Assembly (NCBI GenBank): GCA_028065725.1
Contig: JAPTVL010000055.1
Span: 62,001-126,000, forward strand
Source: Betaproteobacteria bacterium
GTDB lineage: Bacteria > Pseudomonadota > Gammaproteobacteria > Burkholderiales > Rhodocyclaceae
DNA length: 64,000 nt
Direction: 5' to 3'
Shown: positions 50,911-59,527 of the stretch, in pieces
How positions within the stretch are numbered: position 1 is the stretch's first letter
How the letters are laid out: every line of letters begins with the position of its first letter
The notes under the pieces: model-generated
Databases searched by the model: none
Seen by the model: only the letters and a program-made list of their open reading frames with translations
Told to the model about the DNA's origin: nothing
Translations under genes and position numbers: made by a program

Positions 50911-53678
50911 ACGCACCATGGGAACTCGATCTGGGTACGCCGGGAGTCGGCGCTGGCGACACGGTGACCCTGGAGATCGACGGCATCGCGGTCAGCGTCA
51001 CGGCGGGAACTTCGTTGCTGCGCGCCGCCACCGAGGCCGGCGTGATGATTCCCAAGCTCTGCGCCACCGACATCCTCAAGCCCTTCGGCTCCTGCCGCCT
51101 CTGTCTGGTCGAGATCGAGGGACGCCGCGGCTACCCGTCCTCCTGCACCACGCCGGCCGAAGCCGGCATGAAGGTGCGCACCCAGTCGCCGCAACTGGCC
51201 AAGCTGCGGCGCAACGTCATGGAGCTTTACATCTCCGATCATCCGCTGGATTGCCTGACCTGTTCCGCCAACGGCAACTGCGAACTGCAGACCATGGCCG
51301 GCGTGGTCGGCCTGCGCGAGGTGCGCTACGGTGCCGGCGAGAACCACTACACCGAGGTCGTCAGGGACGAGTCGAATCCTTACTTCAGCTACGACCCTGG
51401 CAAGTGCATCGTCTGCAACCTTTGCGTACGCGCCTGCGAGGAGCAGCAGGGGACTTTCGCGCTGACCATCGCCGGGCGCGGCTTCGGCTCGCGCGTCACG
51501 GCGGGGCAGGGCGAGAGTTTTCTGGAATCGGATTGCGTGTCCTGCGGCGCCTGCGTGCAGGCCTGCCCGACCGCGACGTTGATGGAAAAGACCGTCATCG
51601 AAAAGGGCCAGGCCGAGCGCAGCGTGACCACCACCTGCGCCTATTGCGGCGTCGGCTGCGGCCTGCGTGCCGAGATGAAAGGCGCCGAAGTGGTACGCAT
51701 GGTGCCCTGGAAAGACGGTCGCGCCAACGAAGGCCACGCCTGCGTCAAGGGCCGCTTTGCCTGGGGCTATGCAACGCATCCCGATCGCATTACCAAACCC
51801 ATGATCCGGGCGAAGATTAGCGATCCCTGGCGCGAGGTGTCGTGGGAGGAGGCGCTGGCGCACACCGCAAGCGAGTTCCGCCGCATCCAGCAACAGCATG
51901 GCCGCAATGCGATCGGCGCCATCGTTTCCAGCCGCTGCACCAACGAGGAAGACTACCTGGTGCAGAAGCTGGTGCGCACCGCCTTTGGCAACAACAACGT
52001 CGACACCTGCGCCCGCGTCTGCCATTCGCCGACCGGCTACGGGCTCAAGCAGACGCTGGGCGAATCGGCCGGCACGCAGACCTTCAAGTCGGTCGAGCAG
52101 GCTGATGTCATCGTCGTGATCGGCGCCAACCCGAGCGACGCCCATCCGGTGTTCGCCTCGCGCCTCAAGCGCCGCGTGCGTGAGGGCGCACGGCTGATCG
52201 TGATCGACCCGCGCGAGATCGACCTGGTGAATTCGCCGCACATCCGGGCGGAACATCACCTGAAGTTGAGGCCCGGCACCAATGTTGCCGTGCTCTCGGC
52301 CATGGCGCATGTGATCGTCAGCGAAGGCTTGGTCGATGAGGCCTTCGTCGCCGCACGCTGCGAAGCCAGGGCCTTCGCCGACTGGCGCGAGTTCGTCGCC
52401 CGCCCGGCGAATTCGCCCGAGGCGCTGGAAGCGGCCAGCGGCGTGCCGGCGGCCACGGTACGCGCCGCGGCGCGACTGTATGCCACGGGCGGCAACGCCG
52501 CGATCTACTACGGTCTCGGCGTCACTGAGCATTCGCAGGGCTCCACGGCAGTGATCGCCATCGCCAACCTCGCCATGGCCACCGGCAACCTCGGCCGCGA
52601 GGGCGTCGGCGTCAATCCGCTGCGCGGCCAGAACAACGTGCAGGGCTCGTGCGACATGGGCAGCTTCCCGCACGAGCTGCCCGGCTATCGCCACGTCTCC
52701 GACACCGTCACCCGCGAAATGTTCGAGCGCGACTGGGGCGTGACGATACAGTCCGAACCGGGCCTGCGCATTCCCAACATGTTCGAGGCCGCGCTCGACG
52801 GTTCCTTCCTCGGCCTTTACTGCCAGGGCGAGGATCCGGCGCAGTCGGACCCCAACACGCAGCACGTCACGGCCGCGCTCTCGGCCATGGAATGCGTGGT
52901 GGTGCAGGACCTGTTCCTCAACGAGACGGCGAAGTACGCCCACGTCTTCCTGCCCGGCGCCTCCTTCCTCGAAAAGGACGGCACCTTCACCAACGCCGAA
53001 CGCCGCATTTCTCGGGTGCGTCGCGTCATGCCGCCGCTGGCCGGCTTGGCCGACTGGGAAGTGACGCTGGCGCTGGCCAGGGCGCTGGGCTACGAGATGC
53101 ACTACGAAAGCCCGTCCGCGATCATGGACGAGATCGCGCGCCTGACGCCGACCTTTACCGGCGTCAGCTACGCCAAACTCGAGCGCGAGGGCAGCCTGCA
53201 ATGGCCCTGCAACGACGCTGCGCCCGACGGTACGCCGACCATGCACATCGACCAGTTTGTGCGCGGCAAGGGCCGCTTCCTGATCACCCAGTACGTGCCG
53301 ACCGATGAAAAGATCACGCGCCGCTTCCCGCTGCTGCTGACCACCGGCCGCGTGCTCTCGCAATACAACGTCGGCGCCCAGACGCGGCGTACCGCCAACA
53401 CCGACTTCTACAGCGCCGACCTGCTCGAAATCCATCCGCACGACGCCGGGGAACGCGGCATCCGCGAAGGCGACTGCGTCGGCATCGAATCGCGCGCCGG
53501 CAGGACCGTGCTGCCGGCGACGCTGACCGAGCGCGTGCAGCCGGGCGTGGTCTACACCACTTTCCACTTCCCCGAATCGGGCGCCAACGTGATCACCACC
53601 GACAACTCGGACTGGGCCACCAACTGCCCCGAGTACAAGGTCACCGCGGTGCAGGTCGCGCGGCTCGGCGGCGCATGA
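50907..53678 (+). CDS. fdsA: Formate dehydrogenase alpha subunit, molybdopterin enzyme
   Basis: 923-aa catalytic subunit oxidising formate to CO2. Order: N-terminal [2Fe-2S] (SCRLCLVEIEGRRGYPSSC), NuoG-like His/Cys cluster (LDCLTCSANGNCELQTMAG), two ferredoxin clusters (CIVCNLCVRACEEQQG; CVSCGACVQACPT), a [4Fe-4S] at CAYCGVGCGLRAEM, then the bis-MGD domain. The Mo ligand is Cys in VDTCARVCHSPTGYG, so no selenocysteine is used. ATG 50907 overlaps the fdsB stop. The N-terminus (TPGVGAGDTVTLEID) holds an exact dispersed-motif copy. Confidence 0.97.
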   Translation: MNAPWELDLGTPGVGAGDTVTLEIDGIAVSVTAGTSLLRAATEAGVMIPKLCATDILKPFGSCRLCLVEIEGRRGYPSSCTTPAEAGMKVRTQSPQLAKLRRNVMELYISDHPLDCLTCSANGNCELQTMAGVVGLREVRYGAGENHYTEVVRDESNPYFSYDPGKCIVCNLCVRACEEQQGTFALTIAGRGFGSRVTAGQGESFLESDCVSCGACVQACPTATLMEKTVIEKGQAERSVTTTCAYCGVGCGLRAEMKGAEVVRMVPWKDGRANEGHACVKGRFAWGYATHPDRITKPMIRAKISDPWREVSWEEALAHTASEFRRIQQQHGRNAIGAIVSSRCTNEEDYLVQKLVRTAFGNNNVDTCARVCHSPTGYGLKQTLGESAGTQTFKSVEQADVIVVIGANPSDAHPVFASRLKRRVREGARLIVIDPREIDLVNSPHIRAEHHLKLRPGTNVAVLSAMAHVIVSEGLVDEAFVAARCEARAFADWREFVARPANSPEALEAASGVPAATVRAAARLYATGGNAAIYYGLGVTEHSQGSTAVIAIANLAMATGNLGREGVGVNPLRGQNNVQGSCDMGSFPHELPGYRHVSDTVTREMFERDWGVTIQSEPGLRIPNMFEAALDGSFLGLYCQGEDPAQSDPNTQHVTAALSAMECVVVQDLFLNETAKYAHVFLPGASFLEKDGTFTNAERRISRVRRVMPPLAGLADWEVTLALARALGYEMHYESPSAIMDEIARLTPTFTGVSYAKLEREGSLQWPCNDAAPDGTPTMHIDQFVRGKGRFLITQYVPTDEKITRRFPLLLTTGRVLSQYNVGAQTRRTANTDFYSADLLEIHPHDAGERGIREGDCVGIESRAGRTVLPATLTERVQPGVVYTTFHFPESGANVITTDNSDWATNCPEYKVTAVQVARLGGA
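50945..50964 (+). repeat. Dispersed motif copy 6 (in fdsA)
   Basis: Exact AGTCGGCGCTGGCG at 50945-50958, two bases, ACGG. Read as V-G-A-G-D-T near the N-terminus of FdsA. Confidence 0.6.
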
Positions 53679-54466
53679 AGCCCATCCAGCGGCGCACGGT
53701 GTGGCGCGACGGCGCGAGCCGGCCCGACGATCTGGCCGAGGAGCTGCCGGTCGCCTTCGAGTACAACGGCATCAGCCATGCGGTGATGCTGGCCACCCCG
53801 GCCGACCTGGAGGATTTCGCCGTCGGCTTCAGCCTCAGCGAGGGCATCGTCGCGCGCCGCCGCGACATCTTCGACATCGTCGTCAGCGAGTCGGCAGCCG
53901 GCATTACCTTGCAGATCGAGATCGCCGGCGATGCCTTCGCGCGGCTCAAGACGCATCGGCGCAGCCTGACGGGGCGTACCGGCTGCGGCCTGTGCGGGGT
54001 CGAGAGCCTGGATCAGGTACAGCGCGAGCTGTCGCCGCTGCCTGCATCAACCCCGTTTCCGCTGGCCGCGCTCTACGCGGGCATGCGTAGCCTGCCGCTG
54101 CAGCAGCGGCTGCAGCAGGCCACTGGCGCCGCCCATGCCGCCTGCCGCGTCGCCCGCGACGGCGCCATCAGCCACGTGCGCGAGGACGTCGGCCGTCACA
54201 ACGCGCTGGACAAGACGCTCGGCGCGCTGGCCGGCGACGGCATCGACGCCGCCGGCGATGCCCTGATCATCACCAGCCGCGCCAGTTTCGAGATGGTGCA
54301 GAAGGCCGCCGCGCTGGGCATAGTCACGCTCGCCGCAGTGTCGGCGCCGACTGCCGCAGCGGTGCGCCTCGCGGAAAAGCTGAACCTGCACCTGCTTGGA
54401 TTCCTGCGCCAGGAAAGCTGCGTGAGCTACAGCGGGGGCGGCGTGTGCGAGGAAACCGGGGCATGA
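53675..54466 (+). CDS. fdhD: FdhD, formate dehydrogenase accessory sulfurtransferase
   Basis: 263-aa protein that transfers sulfur to the molybdenum cofactor of formate dehydrogenase. Contains PADLEDFAVGFSLSEGIV, the catalytic Cys pair in GRTGCGLCGVESL, REDVGRHNALDKTLGAL, and the C-terminal nucleotide/cofactor region ITSRASFEMVQKAAALGI. ATGA overlap with both neighbours, placing it between fdsA and fdsD as in other fds operons. Confidence 0.96.
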   Translation: MKPIQRRTVWRDGASRPDDLAEELPVAFEYNGISHAVMLATPADLEDFAVGFSLSEGIVARRRDIFDIVVSESAAGITLQIEIAGDAFARLKTHRRSLTGRTGCGLCGVESLDQVQRELSPLPASTPFPLAALYAGMRSLPLQQRLQQATGAAHAACRVARDGAISHVREDVGRHNALDKTLGALAGDGIDAAGDALIITSRASFEMVQKAAALGIVTLAAVSAPTAAAVRLAEKLNLHLLGFLRQESCVSYSGGGVCEETGA

Positions 54467-54684
54467 ATTCCGAGAATCTGTTCAGGATGGCCAACCAGAT
54501 CGGCGCCTTCTTCGAGGCGATGCCGGACCGTGAGCAGGCGGTTGCCGATGTCGCCGCCCACCTGCGGCGCACCTGGGAGCCGCGCATGCGGCAACAGATC
54601 CTCGCCTGCCTGGGCACCGCCGACGAGGCCAAGCTCAAACCCGTGGTACGCGATGCGCTGGCGCTGCTGGCGCACGCCACCTGA
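54463..54684 (+). CDS. fdsD: Formate dehydrogenase delta subunit
   Basis: 73-aa small helical protein. MNSENLFRMANQIGAFFEAM with PDREQAVADVAAHLRRTWEP and MRQQILACL matches FdsD, needed for stable, active FdsABG. ATG 54463 overlaps the fdhD TGA (ATGA); the ORF start at 54445 lies inside fdhD. Confidence 0.93.
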   Translation: MNSENLFRMANQIGAFFEAMPDREQAVADVAAHLRRTWEPRMRQQILACLGTADEAKLKPVVRDALALLAHAT

Positions 54685-54708
54685 AGCTGTCGTGCCGGCT
54701 GCCGGGCC

Positions 54709-55539
54709 TTATGGCGGAGGGCACGCCCGGGCGTCACCCTCGCCAAAACATGTGGGGTTGGACAAGCTCAAGGCGGAGTCGAAAAAGCGGAAGCGCAGGA
54801 TCGGCGGGCGCCACACCGGTGCCGTCTGCAATACCTTGCGCGGCGAGCCGTTGAGTTCCACATCGACCCGGTAGCTCTTGGGAAAGGTGGCGTCCCAGCG
54901 CGGCAGGATCTGCCTGATGTAGTCGAGCTGGTGGTCTTCCCGGACGATGATGCCCATGGTTTCCAGCAGGCTCAGTTTCGGCCAGTGTTCGCCGCCCGGC
55001 CGGCCGTAGGTCACGATGCCCAGGAAGCGGGAGAAGTCGTTGTAGAAGGGGTCGGAGGGATCGATCATCTTGCCGTTCGAATAGATCGCATCCATGAAAT
55101 AGGTGACGGTGAAGTTTCGCGGCGGACGTTTGGCCCATTGCCCGAGAATGTCGTGCAGGGCGGCGGACATGCACAGTTCGAGGTGGCCGCCGACAATGTA
55201 GACGTGCGAGGGCGTGAGCTCGAAGCTGATTTCCCCGCCCTGCGAAAACACCCAGTAGTCGGGGTGGCAGTCGGCCATGAAGTAGAACTCGTCCGGGGTA
55301 TCGTCCTGCAGGTAGATCACCGGAATCTTCCGGCTCTTGGCGAATTTCACGGCCTCGTCGACGCCGCGTTTGGTCGAGAAGCGTGCGTCGTAGGTGGATG
55401 ACTGGTGCACCACGATCATCACCGAATCGCCCTGGATATTCACCTGCGCCGGCGGCGTCACTTCGTGCTGGCGACACGCGGCCCAGCCCGCGGCAGCAAA
55501 CAGCAGGAGTGCCAGGAAGGCGAAGAGTCGGCCAAGCAT
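54709..55539 (-). CDS. Exported protein of unknown function
   Basis: 276 aa. ATG 55539 begins a signal peptide (LGRLFAFLALLLFAAAGWAA) followed immediately by Cys, which could be a weak lipobox. The mature part has alternating strands and helices rich in Asp/Tyr/Phe (PVIYLQDDTPDEFYFMADCH; GGEISFELTPSHVYIVGGHL; FTVTYFMDAIYSNGKMIDPS; YRVDVELNGSPRKVLQTAPV). Five cysteines. Convergent with fdsD and 28 bases upstream of the end of the esterase gene's neighbour. No family recognised; a longer ORF N-terminus is rejected because it overlaps the esterase. Confidence 0.7.
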   Translation of the reverse strand: MLGRLFAFLALLLFAAAGWAACRQHEVTPPAQVNIQGDSVMIVVHQSSTYDARFSTKRGVDEAVKFAKSRKIPVIYLQDDTPDEFYFMADCHPDYWVFSQGGEISFELTPSHVYIVGGHLELCMSAALHDILGQWAKRPPRNFTVTYFMDAIYSNGKMIDPSDPFYNDFSRFLGIVTYGRPGGEHWPKLSLLETMGIIVREDHQLDYIRQILPRWDATFPKSYRVDVELNGSPRKVLQTAPVWRPPILRFRFFDSALSLSNPTCFGEGDARACPPP

Positions 55540-55567
55540 CGGTTGCCTGCCTGTCAGATCGAGGACT

Positions 55568-56248
55568 TCATTCGCTGCCTGCCATGCGTGCGCGGAGCCA
55601 GCGACCGATGTCGATGACTTCCTCGATGCAGACCGAATGCGGCATCGGGTACTCGTGCCACGCCACGGGGCAGCCGAGGCGCAGCAGCAGGTCGCGGGCG
55701 CGGCTTCCCAGTTCCGGCGCGACCACGTCGTCCTCGCTGCCATGGGCGGCGAAGATTTCCAGGCCGGTATTGGCCGCGGTGGTTTCGGCCTCCAGCAGTT
55801 GCGGCGTCGGGATGTAGGTCGATAGCGCGATGACGCCGGCCAGGCGTTCGGTGTGGGTCAGCGCCGTGGTGTAGGCAATCGCCCCGCCCTGCGAAAAGCC
55901 GGCGAGAAAGATGCGCGCGCAGGGCACGCCGCGCCGGTTTTCGCGTTCGATCAGGCGCCGGATCGCGGCGCGGCTGCGCACGATGCCGGCCTCATCGACG
56001 CGGCGCGTGGTGCTGTCGAGCGAGATGATGTCGTACCAGGCCGGCATGATGTAGCCGCCGTTGCAGGTGACCGGGATCGCCGGCGCATTGGGGAAGACAA
56101 AGCGCACGTCGGGCGCCGAGTCCAGGCCCAGTTCCGGCACGATGGGCTCGAAGTCCGAGCCGTCGGCGCCCAGGCCGTGCATCCAGATCACCGAGAAGCG
56201 TGGGTCGGCGCCGGTTTGCAGTTCGAGTGTCGCGAGCAGGTCGTCCAT
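55568..56248 (-). CDS. Carboxylesterase/phospholipase-type alpha-beta hydrolase
   Basis: 226-aa serine hydrolase of the YpfH/carboxylesterase family. The substrate-loop start is SVIWMHGLGADGSDFEPIVP; the nucleophile elbow is LAGFSQGGAIAY; the catalytic Asp lies in IFAAHGSEDDVVAPELG and the His in EYPMPHSVCIEEV. ATG 56248 (MDDLLATLEL) fits the family; the upstream ORF extension overlaps the divergent ACP phosphodiesterase gene. Cytosolic, natural substrate unknown. Confidence 0.93.
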   Translation of the reverse strand: MDDLLATLELQTGADPRFSVIWMHGLGADGSDFEPIVPELGLDSAPDVRFVFPNAPAIPVTCNGGYIMPAWYDIISLDSTTRRVDEAGIVRSRAAIRRLIERENRRGVPCARIFLAGFSQGGAIAYTTALTHTERLAGVIALSTYIPTPQLLEAETTAANTGLEIFAAHGSEDDVVAPELGSRARDLLLRLGCPVAWHEYPMPHSVCIEEVIDIGRWLRARMAGSE

Positions 56249-56290
56249 GCGCGGATAATACGCATGCGATGAACAAACTTCGATGCCCTG

Positions 56291-56881
56291 GTGAACTTTC
56301 TCGCCCACGCGCTGCTCGCCGGTGAGGCGCCGGCCCTGGTCGTTGGCGGCGTTGTCGGCGACTGGATCAAGGGGCCGCTGCCGGGCAGCCTGCCGGTCGA
56401 CCTGGCGCGCGGCGTGGCCCTGCATCGCGCCATCGACAGCCATGCCGAAACGCACCCTGCCTTCCGCCAGAGCCGCGCCCGCATGTCCGCCGCGCGCCGC
56501 CGCTACGCCGGGGTGCTGGTGGATATCTTCTATGACCACCTGCTTGCAAGTGCCTGGGACGAACTGCATCACCAGCCCTTCGCCGAGTATCGCCACGGGG
56601 TCTACCGGCAGCTTGCCGCGCGCTCCGCGGATCTGCCGGACCATTCCCGCATCGCCCTGAAGATGATGGCGGAGCAGGACTGGTTCCTCAGCTACGCCCG
56701 CGTCGACGGCGTCGCCGACGTTCTGGCCCGCATGTCGCGCCGGGCGCGCCGGCCCAATCCGCTGGCCGGCGGCGAAGCAGAGTTTCTAAACGATGCAGAA
56801 GGCTTTCGCGCCGATTTCCACGCTTGGCTGGCCGATGCCAAGGTTTTCGCCCACGAGTGGCGGGTGACCCGGATGGATTGA
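56291..56881 (+). CDS. acpH: ACP phosphodiesterase (AcpH-like)
   Basis: 196-aa HD-like hydrolase removing phosphopantetheine from acyl carrier protein. Family opening NFLAHALLAGEAPALVVGGV and VGDWIKGPLPG, with VALHRAIDSHAETHPAFRQS, RRRYAGVLVDIFYDHLLAS and a helical C-terminus. GTG 56291 is the only sensible start (an upstream ATG frame ends at once). Divergent from the esterase gene. Confidence 0.92.
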   Translation: MNFLAHALLAGEAPALVVGGVVGDWIKGPLPGSLPVDLARGVALHRAIDSHAETHPAFRQSRARMSAARRRYAGVLVDIFYDHLLASAWDELHHQPFAEYRHGVYRQLAARSADLPDHSRIALKMMAEQDWFLSYARVDGVADVLARMSRRARRPNPLAGGEAEFLNDAEGFRADFHAWLADAKVFAHEWRVTRMD

Positions 56882-56952
56882 ATTTTGAAAGCGAATCAAT
56901 TCGCTGCGCCGGGAAGCCGGTGCGCATGAACGTCTACTAGCACCTGTCTATG

Positions 56953-56961
56953 TGCTACACT
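56953..56961 (+). promoter_or_regulatory. Extended -10 promoter of the toxin-antitoxin pair
   Basis: TGCTACACT forms an extended -10 element; no good -35 box. The predicted start (~56968) falls in an AT-rich alternating run (GATATATGTGTATAT, 56962-56976), a plausible operator for the antitoxin. Confidence 0.4.
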
Positions 56962-56990
56962 GATATATGTGTATATTCTTGGGGCTCAAG

Positions 56991-57335
56991 ATGGCAACCG
57001 TTAACTTTACCGGGGCGGTAGATCGTGACCTGCTCAAGCGCGCCAAGGTCATTGCCGCCAAGACTGACACGTCCGTGAATGCTCTGTTCAATGCCGAACT
57101 TCGCCATCTGGTCGAGACTTTTGAGGCCGCCGAGATCAGCGGCAACCAGAATTTCAGGGTTCTGCTCGATTTTTCGCTTGGGCGACTCGCCGGCGACGAG
57201 GCCATGCGCGCGCTGGGAATCGACAGTGACGAAGATTTGTTCCTGCTGATGGTACAAGCTCACTTGCCTATGCCGAGGCTGCCAGAGTCTGATACGCGGA
57301 GCATGGTTGATAGTTTGCACGCGTTGCCGTCCTGA
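56991..57335 (+). CDS. Ribbon-helix-helix-type antitoxin-like protein
   Basis: 114 aa, cytosolic. N-terminal TVNFTGAVDRDLLKRAKVIA and KTDTSVNALFNAELRHLV reads as an RHH DNA-binding core (short strand, helix, turn, helix). The C-terminal half (NQNFRVLLDFSLGRLAGDEA; LGIDSDEDLFLLMVQAHLPM) would wrap the toxin. ATG 56991 is chosen over an in-frame start at 56967 because it gives the RHH strand. The PIN-like gene follows 12 bases later. Lower codon bias and isolation between core genes suggest acquisition. Confidence 0.75.
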   Translation: MATVNFTGAVDRDLLKRAKVIAAKTDTSVNALFNAELRHLVETFEAAEISGNQNFRVLLDFSLGRLAGDEAMRALGIDSDEDLFLLMVQAHLPMPRLPESDTRSMVDSLHALPS

Positions 57336-57347
57336 GCGGGCGAGGTG

Positions 57348-57863
57348 ATGTCGTCGAATATTGTTCTGTTGCCCGATGCCGGGCCGCTGATTACGCTGGC
57401 CTACGCCGATGCGCTGGACGTGTTGTTCAAGCCCCGCTGGTCCGTCATGCTGGTCGACATGGTCCTGCACGAAGTCACGCGCAACCAGACGCCGACCAGC
57501 AAGAAGCTGGCGAAGTGGGCCAAGTCCAAAAAACTGCCGGTGGTTTCAACGAAGACATTCGAGCACTACCAGCAGACCCTGGCGGGAACGACAACACGCA
57601 AGGCGAATCTTGGGGAACTGGCGATTCAGGAGGCCATGAATGACTTCGCCCTGGAACAGCCGCCGAAGATCGGCGTGTTCCTGTTCGAGGACCACAAGAT
57701 TGCCCGCGCCAGTTTTCTGGTGCCGGACAACTGCCGCAAGGTCAGCACCCGAGCCTTCTTGATCTTCCTCGAACAGAAAGCCTGGATTGATTCGGCGGCG
57801 GACGTTGAACGACGCGCCTTGCTGGCCGGGCGCACTTTTTCCAGCCTGCGCTTCCCGCTGTAG
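57348..57863 (+). CDS. PIN-domain-like toxin
   Basis: 171 aa. Acidic metal-site pattern of PIN nucleases: Asp in LLPDAGPLITLAY (residues 7-19), Glu in VDMVLHEVTRNQ, Glu in ANLGELAIQEAM and the Asp/Glu pair in VFLFEDHKIARASF. PIN toxins cleave RNA and are held by a cognate RHH or other antitoxin. ATG 57348 has GGGCGAGG upstream; GTG 57345 is an alternative. Second gene of the pair, followed by a terminator shared with tRNA-Ser. Confidence 0.75.
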   Translation: MSSNIVLLPDAGPLITLAYADALDVLFKPRWSVMLVDMVLHEVTRNQTPTSKKLAKWAKSKKLPVVSTKTFEHYQQTLAGTTTRKANLGELAIQEAMNDFALEQPPKIGVFLFEDHKIARASFLVPDNCRKVSTRAFLIFLEQKAWIDSAADVERRALLAGRTFSSLRFPL

Positions 57864-57925
57864 TGGTCCGCCGTTGACGGAAGCTTTCGGCAACGGCTGC
57901 TTTTCCGAAGTTGCCGGGTAGCAAT

Positions 57926-57953
57926 GCAAAACGCCCCTCGCGGGGCGTTTTGC
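57926..57953. terminator. Bidirectional terminator between PIN toxin and tRNA-Ser
   Basis: A 12-bp perfect stem, GCAAAACGCCCC / GGGGCGTTTTGC, with a TCGC loop. T-runs on both strands serve both convergent units. Confidence 0.85.
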
Positions 57954-57962
57954 CTGATTCAC

Positions 57963-58055
57963 TGGCGGAGACGCAGGGATTCGAACCCTGGATCCAGGTT
58001 TTGCCCAGATGCACCCTTAGCAGGGGTGTGCCTTCGACCACTCGGCCACGTCTCC
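57963..58055 (-). tRNA. tRNA-Ser (anticodon GCT)
   Basis: 93 nt with encoded CCA. The acceptor stem GGAGACG pairs with CGTCTCC, discriminator G. The anticodon arm CACCC-CTGCTAA-GGGTG gives anticodon GCT. A long variable arm and the T-loop GGTTCGAATCC are present. Confidence 0.95.
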
Positions 58056-58169
58056 GAAAACGGCGATGAAGCGAAACCCACGGCCGTTTGCAGGGGGCGG
58101 AGTATACCCGAATCGTCCTCTGCTGTTGGCAATCGCCGGGGCAAAAATCGGCGCGCCGGCTACGGCGGC

Positions 58170-58835
58170 TCAGGCGCGCAGGCTGATCTGCGGCCAGCCG
58201 CGCGCGGCGGCGGCTTTGAGCAGCGTGTCGTCGGCATCGACCGCGACCGGATGCGTAACCTTTTCCAGCAGCGGCAGGTCGTTGTGCGAGTCGCTGTAGA
58301 ACCAGCTCTGTTCGAAGCTGCCGAGCCACAGGCCAAGCGATTCGAGCCAGGCGTCGACGCGGGCTATCTTGCCTTCGCGGAAGGCGGGCGTGCCGCGCGG
58401 CTGGCCGGTGAAGCGGCCGTTTTCCTGGGCCGGGATCGTCGCGATCAGGTGCGGGATGCCGAATTCGCGGGCGATTGGCCCGGTGACGAAGCTGTTGGTG
58501 GCGGTGACGATGGCCAGCAGGTCGCCGGCGGCGGCGTGCTTCGCCACCAGGTGCCGTGCCGTGGTGCTGATCAGCGGGCGGATGCGCGTGGCGAGGAATT
58601 CGCGGTGCCAGGCGTCGAGTTCGCTGCGTTCATGGCGCGACAGCGGCGCCAGCTGGAAATCGAGGAAGGCATGGATGTCCAGCGTGCCGGCCTTGTACTG
58701 TTCGAAGAATTCGATGTTGCGCGCCTCATGCACCTCGCGGTCGAGCACGCCCTGGGAGATCAGGAACTGCGCCCATTCGAAATCCGAATCGCCGTTGAGC
58801 AGGGTGTTGTCGAGGTCGAAAAGTGCCAGATTCAT
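58170..58835 (-). CDS. HAD-superfamily (SerB-like) hydrolase
   Basis: 221-aa HAD subfamily IB protein. Motif I is NLALFDLDNTLLNGDSD (nucleophile Asp, acid Asp), motif II the Thr/Ser in LLAIVTATNSF, motif III Lys in AFREGKIARV, and motif IV the Asp pair in WFYSDSHNDLPLLE. The family includes phosphoserine phosphatase and histidinol-phosphate phosphatase; which it is here cannot be told. ATG 58835 overlaps the hda stop (ATGA). Confidence 0.92.
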   Translation of the reverse strand: MNLALFDLDNTLLNGDSDFEWAQFLISQGVLDREVHEARNIEFFEQYKAGTLDIHAFLDFQLAPLSRHERSELDAWHREFLATRIRPLISTTARHLVAKHAAAGDLLAIVTATNSFVTGPIAREFGIPHLIATIPAQENGRFTGQPRGTPAFREGKIARVDAWLESLGLWLGSFEQSWFYSDSHNDLPLLEKVTHPVAVDADDTLLKAAAARGWPQISLRA

Positions 58836-59527
58836 TCTTTGTCCAGGTCGAGTGAGGTTTGCATCAGTTCGCGCAGCAGCGGCAGGGTGGGCGGGCGTTT
58901 CTGTTCCAGCGAGGCGCGGTCCAGGTTGTTGAGCATGGCCATCAGCGAGGGCAGGTCGCGGCGGCCGTGGCGCAGCAGGTAGTGCACCACGCCGGGGTCC
59001 ATCAGCATGCCACGCTCGATGGCATGGCGGCGCAGCGCGGCGCCCTTTTCCTCGTCCGACAGCGACTGGATTTCGTAGATCAGGGTCTGGCCGATGCGGG
59101 TACGCAGGTCTTCGCGCAGGCCGAGCCGCAGCGGCGGCTCGTTGCCGGCCAGCAGCAGGGCCAGGCCGAGAAAGCGCGCCGCGTTGAAGGCGCGGAACAG
59201 CGCGACCTGGGCTTCGGCTCCGAGCGTCTGCACGTCGTCGATCACCAGCAGGCTGCCGGTGCTCGGCGCGAGTTCCGCGCCGGCCTCGCTGCCGTGCAGG
59301 AACACCAGGGGCCGTTGCATACGGGCGGCCTCGGCGGTCGCCGCCAGCAGGTGGCTCTTGCCGCAGCCGTTCGGTCCCCAGAGGTAGAGCGCCTCGAAGC
59401 TGTTGGCATCGCACTGGTTGCGCAGGCGCGCCACCAGTTCGGCGTTGGCGCCGGTGACGAAGTTGTCGAGGGTGGGTGGCTGCTCTTGCTTCAGGTCGAG
59501 CAGCATCTGGCGTTGCGGCGTGTCCAT
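58832..59527 (-). CDS. hda: Hda, DnaA regulatory inactivator
   Basis: 231-aa AAA+ protein that with the sliding clamp stimulates ATP hydrolysis by DnaA. N-terminal clamp-binding-type QMLLDLKQEQPPTLDNFVTG, Walker A LYLWGPNGCGKSHLLAATAE, Walker B LLVIDDVQTLG, sensor region LLLAGNEPPLRLGLREDLRT. Adjacent to the perM-like gene (stop and start abut) and coupled to the HAD gene. Confidence 0.93.
   Translation of the reverse strand: MDTPQRQMLLDLKQEQPPTLDNFVTGANAELVARLRNQCDANSFEALYLWGPNGCGKSHLLAATAEAARMQRPLVFLHGSEAGAELAPSTGSLLVIDDVQTLGAEAQVALFRAFNAARFLGLALLLAGNEPPLRLGLREDLRTRIGQTLIYEIQSLSDEEKGAALRRHAIERGMLMDPGVVHYLLRHGRRDLPSLMAMLNNLDRASLEQKRPPTLPLLRELMQTSLDLDKE

Noticed and set aside
51970..52050. 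Possible selenocysteine in FdsA
   Set aside because: The Mo-ligand position is an ordinary Cys codon in VDTCARVCHSP and no in-frame TGA is present.
50904..53567. 887-aa minus-strand ORF
   Set aside because: Antisense to fdsA, which has all cluster motifs and correct length.
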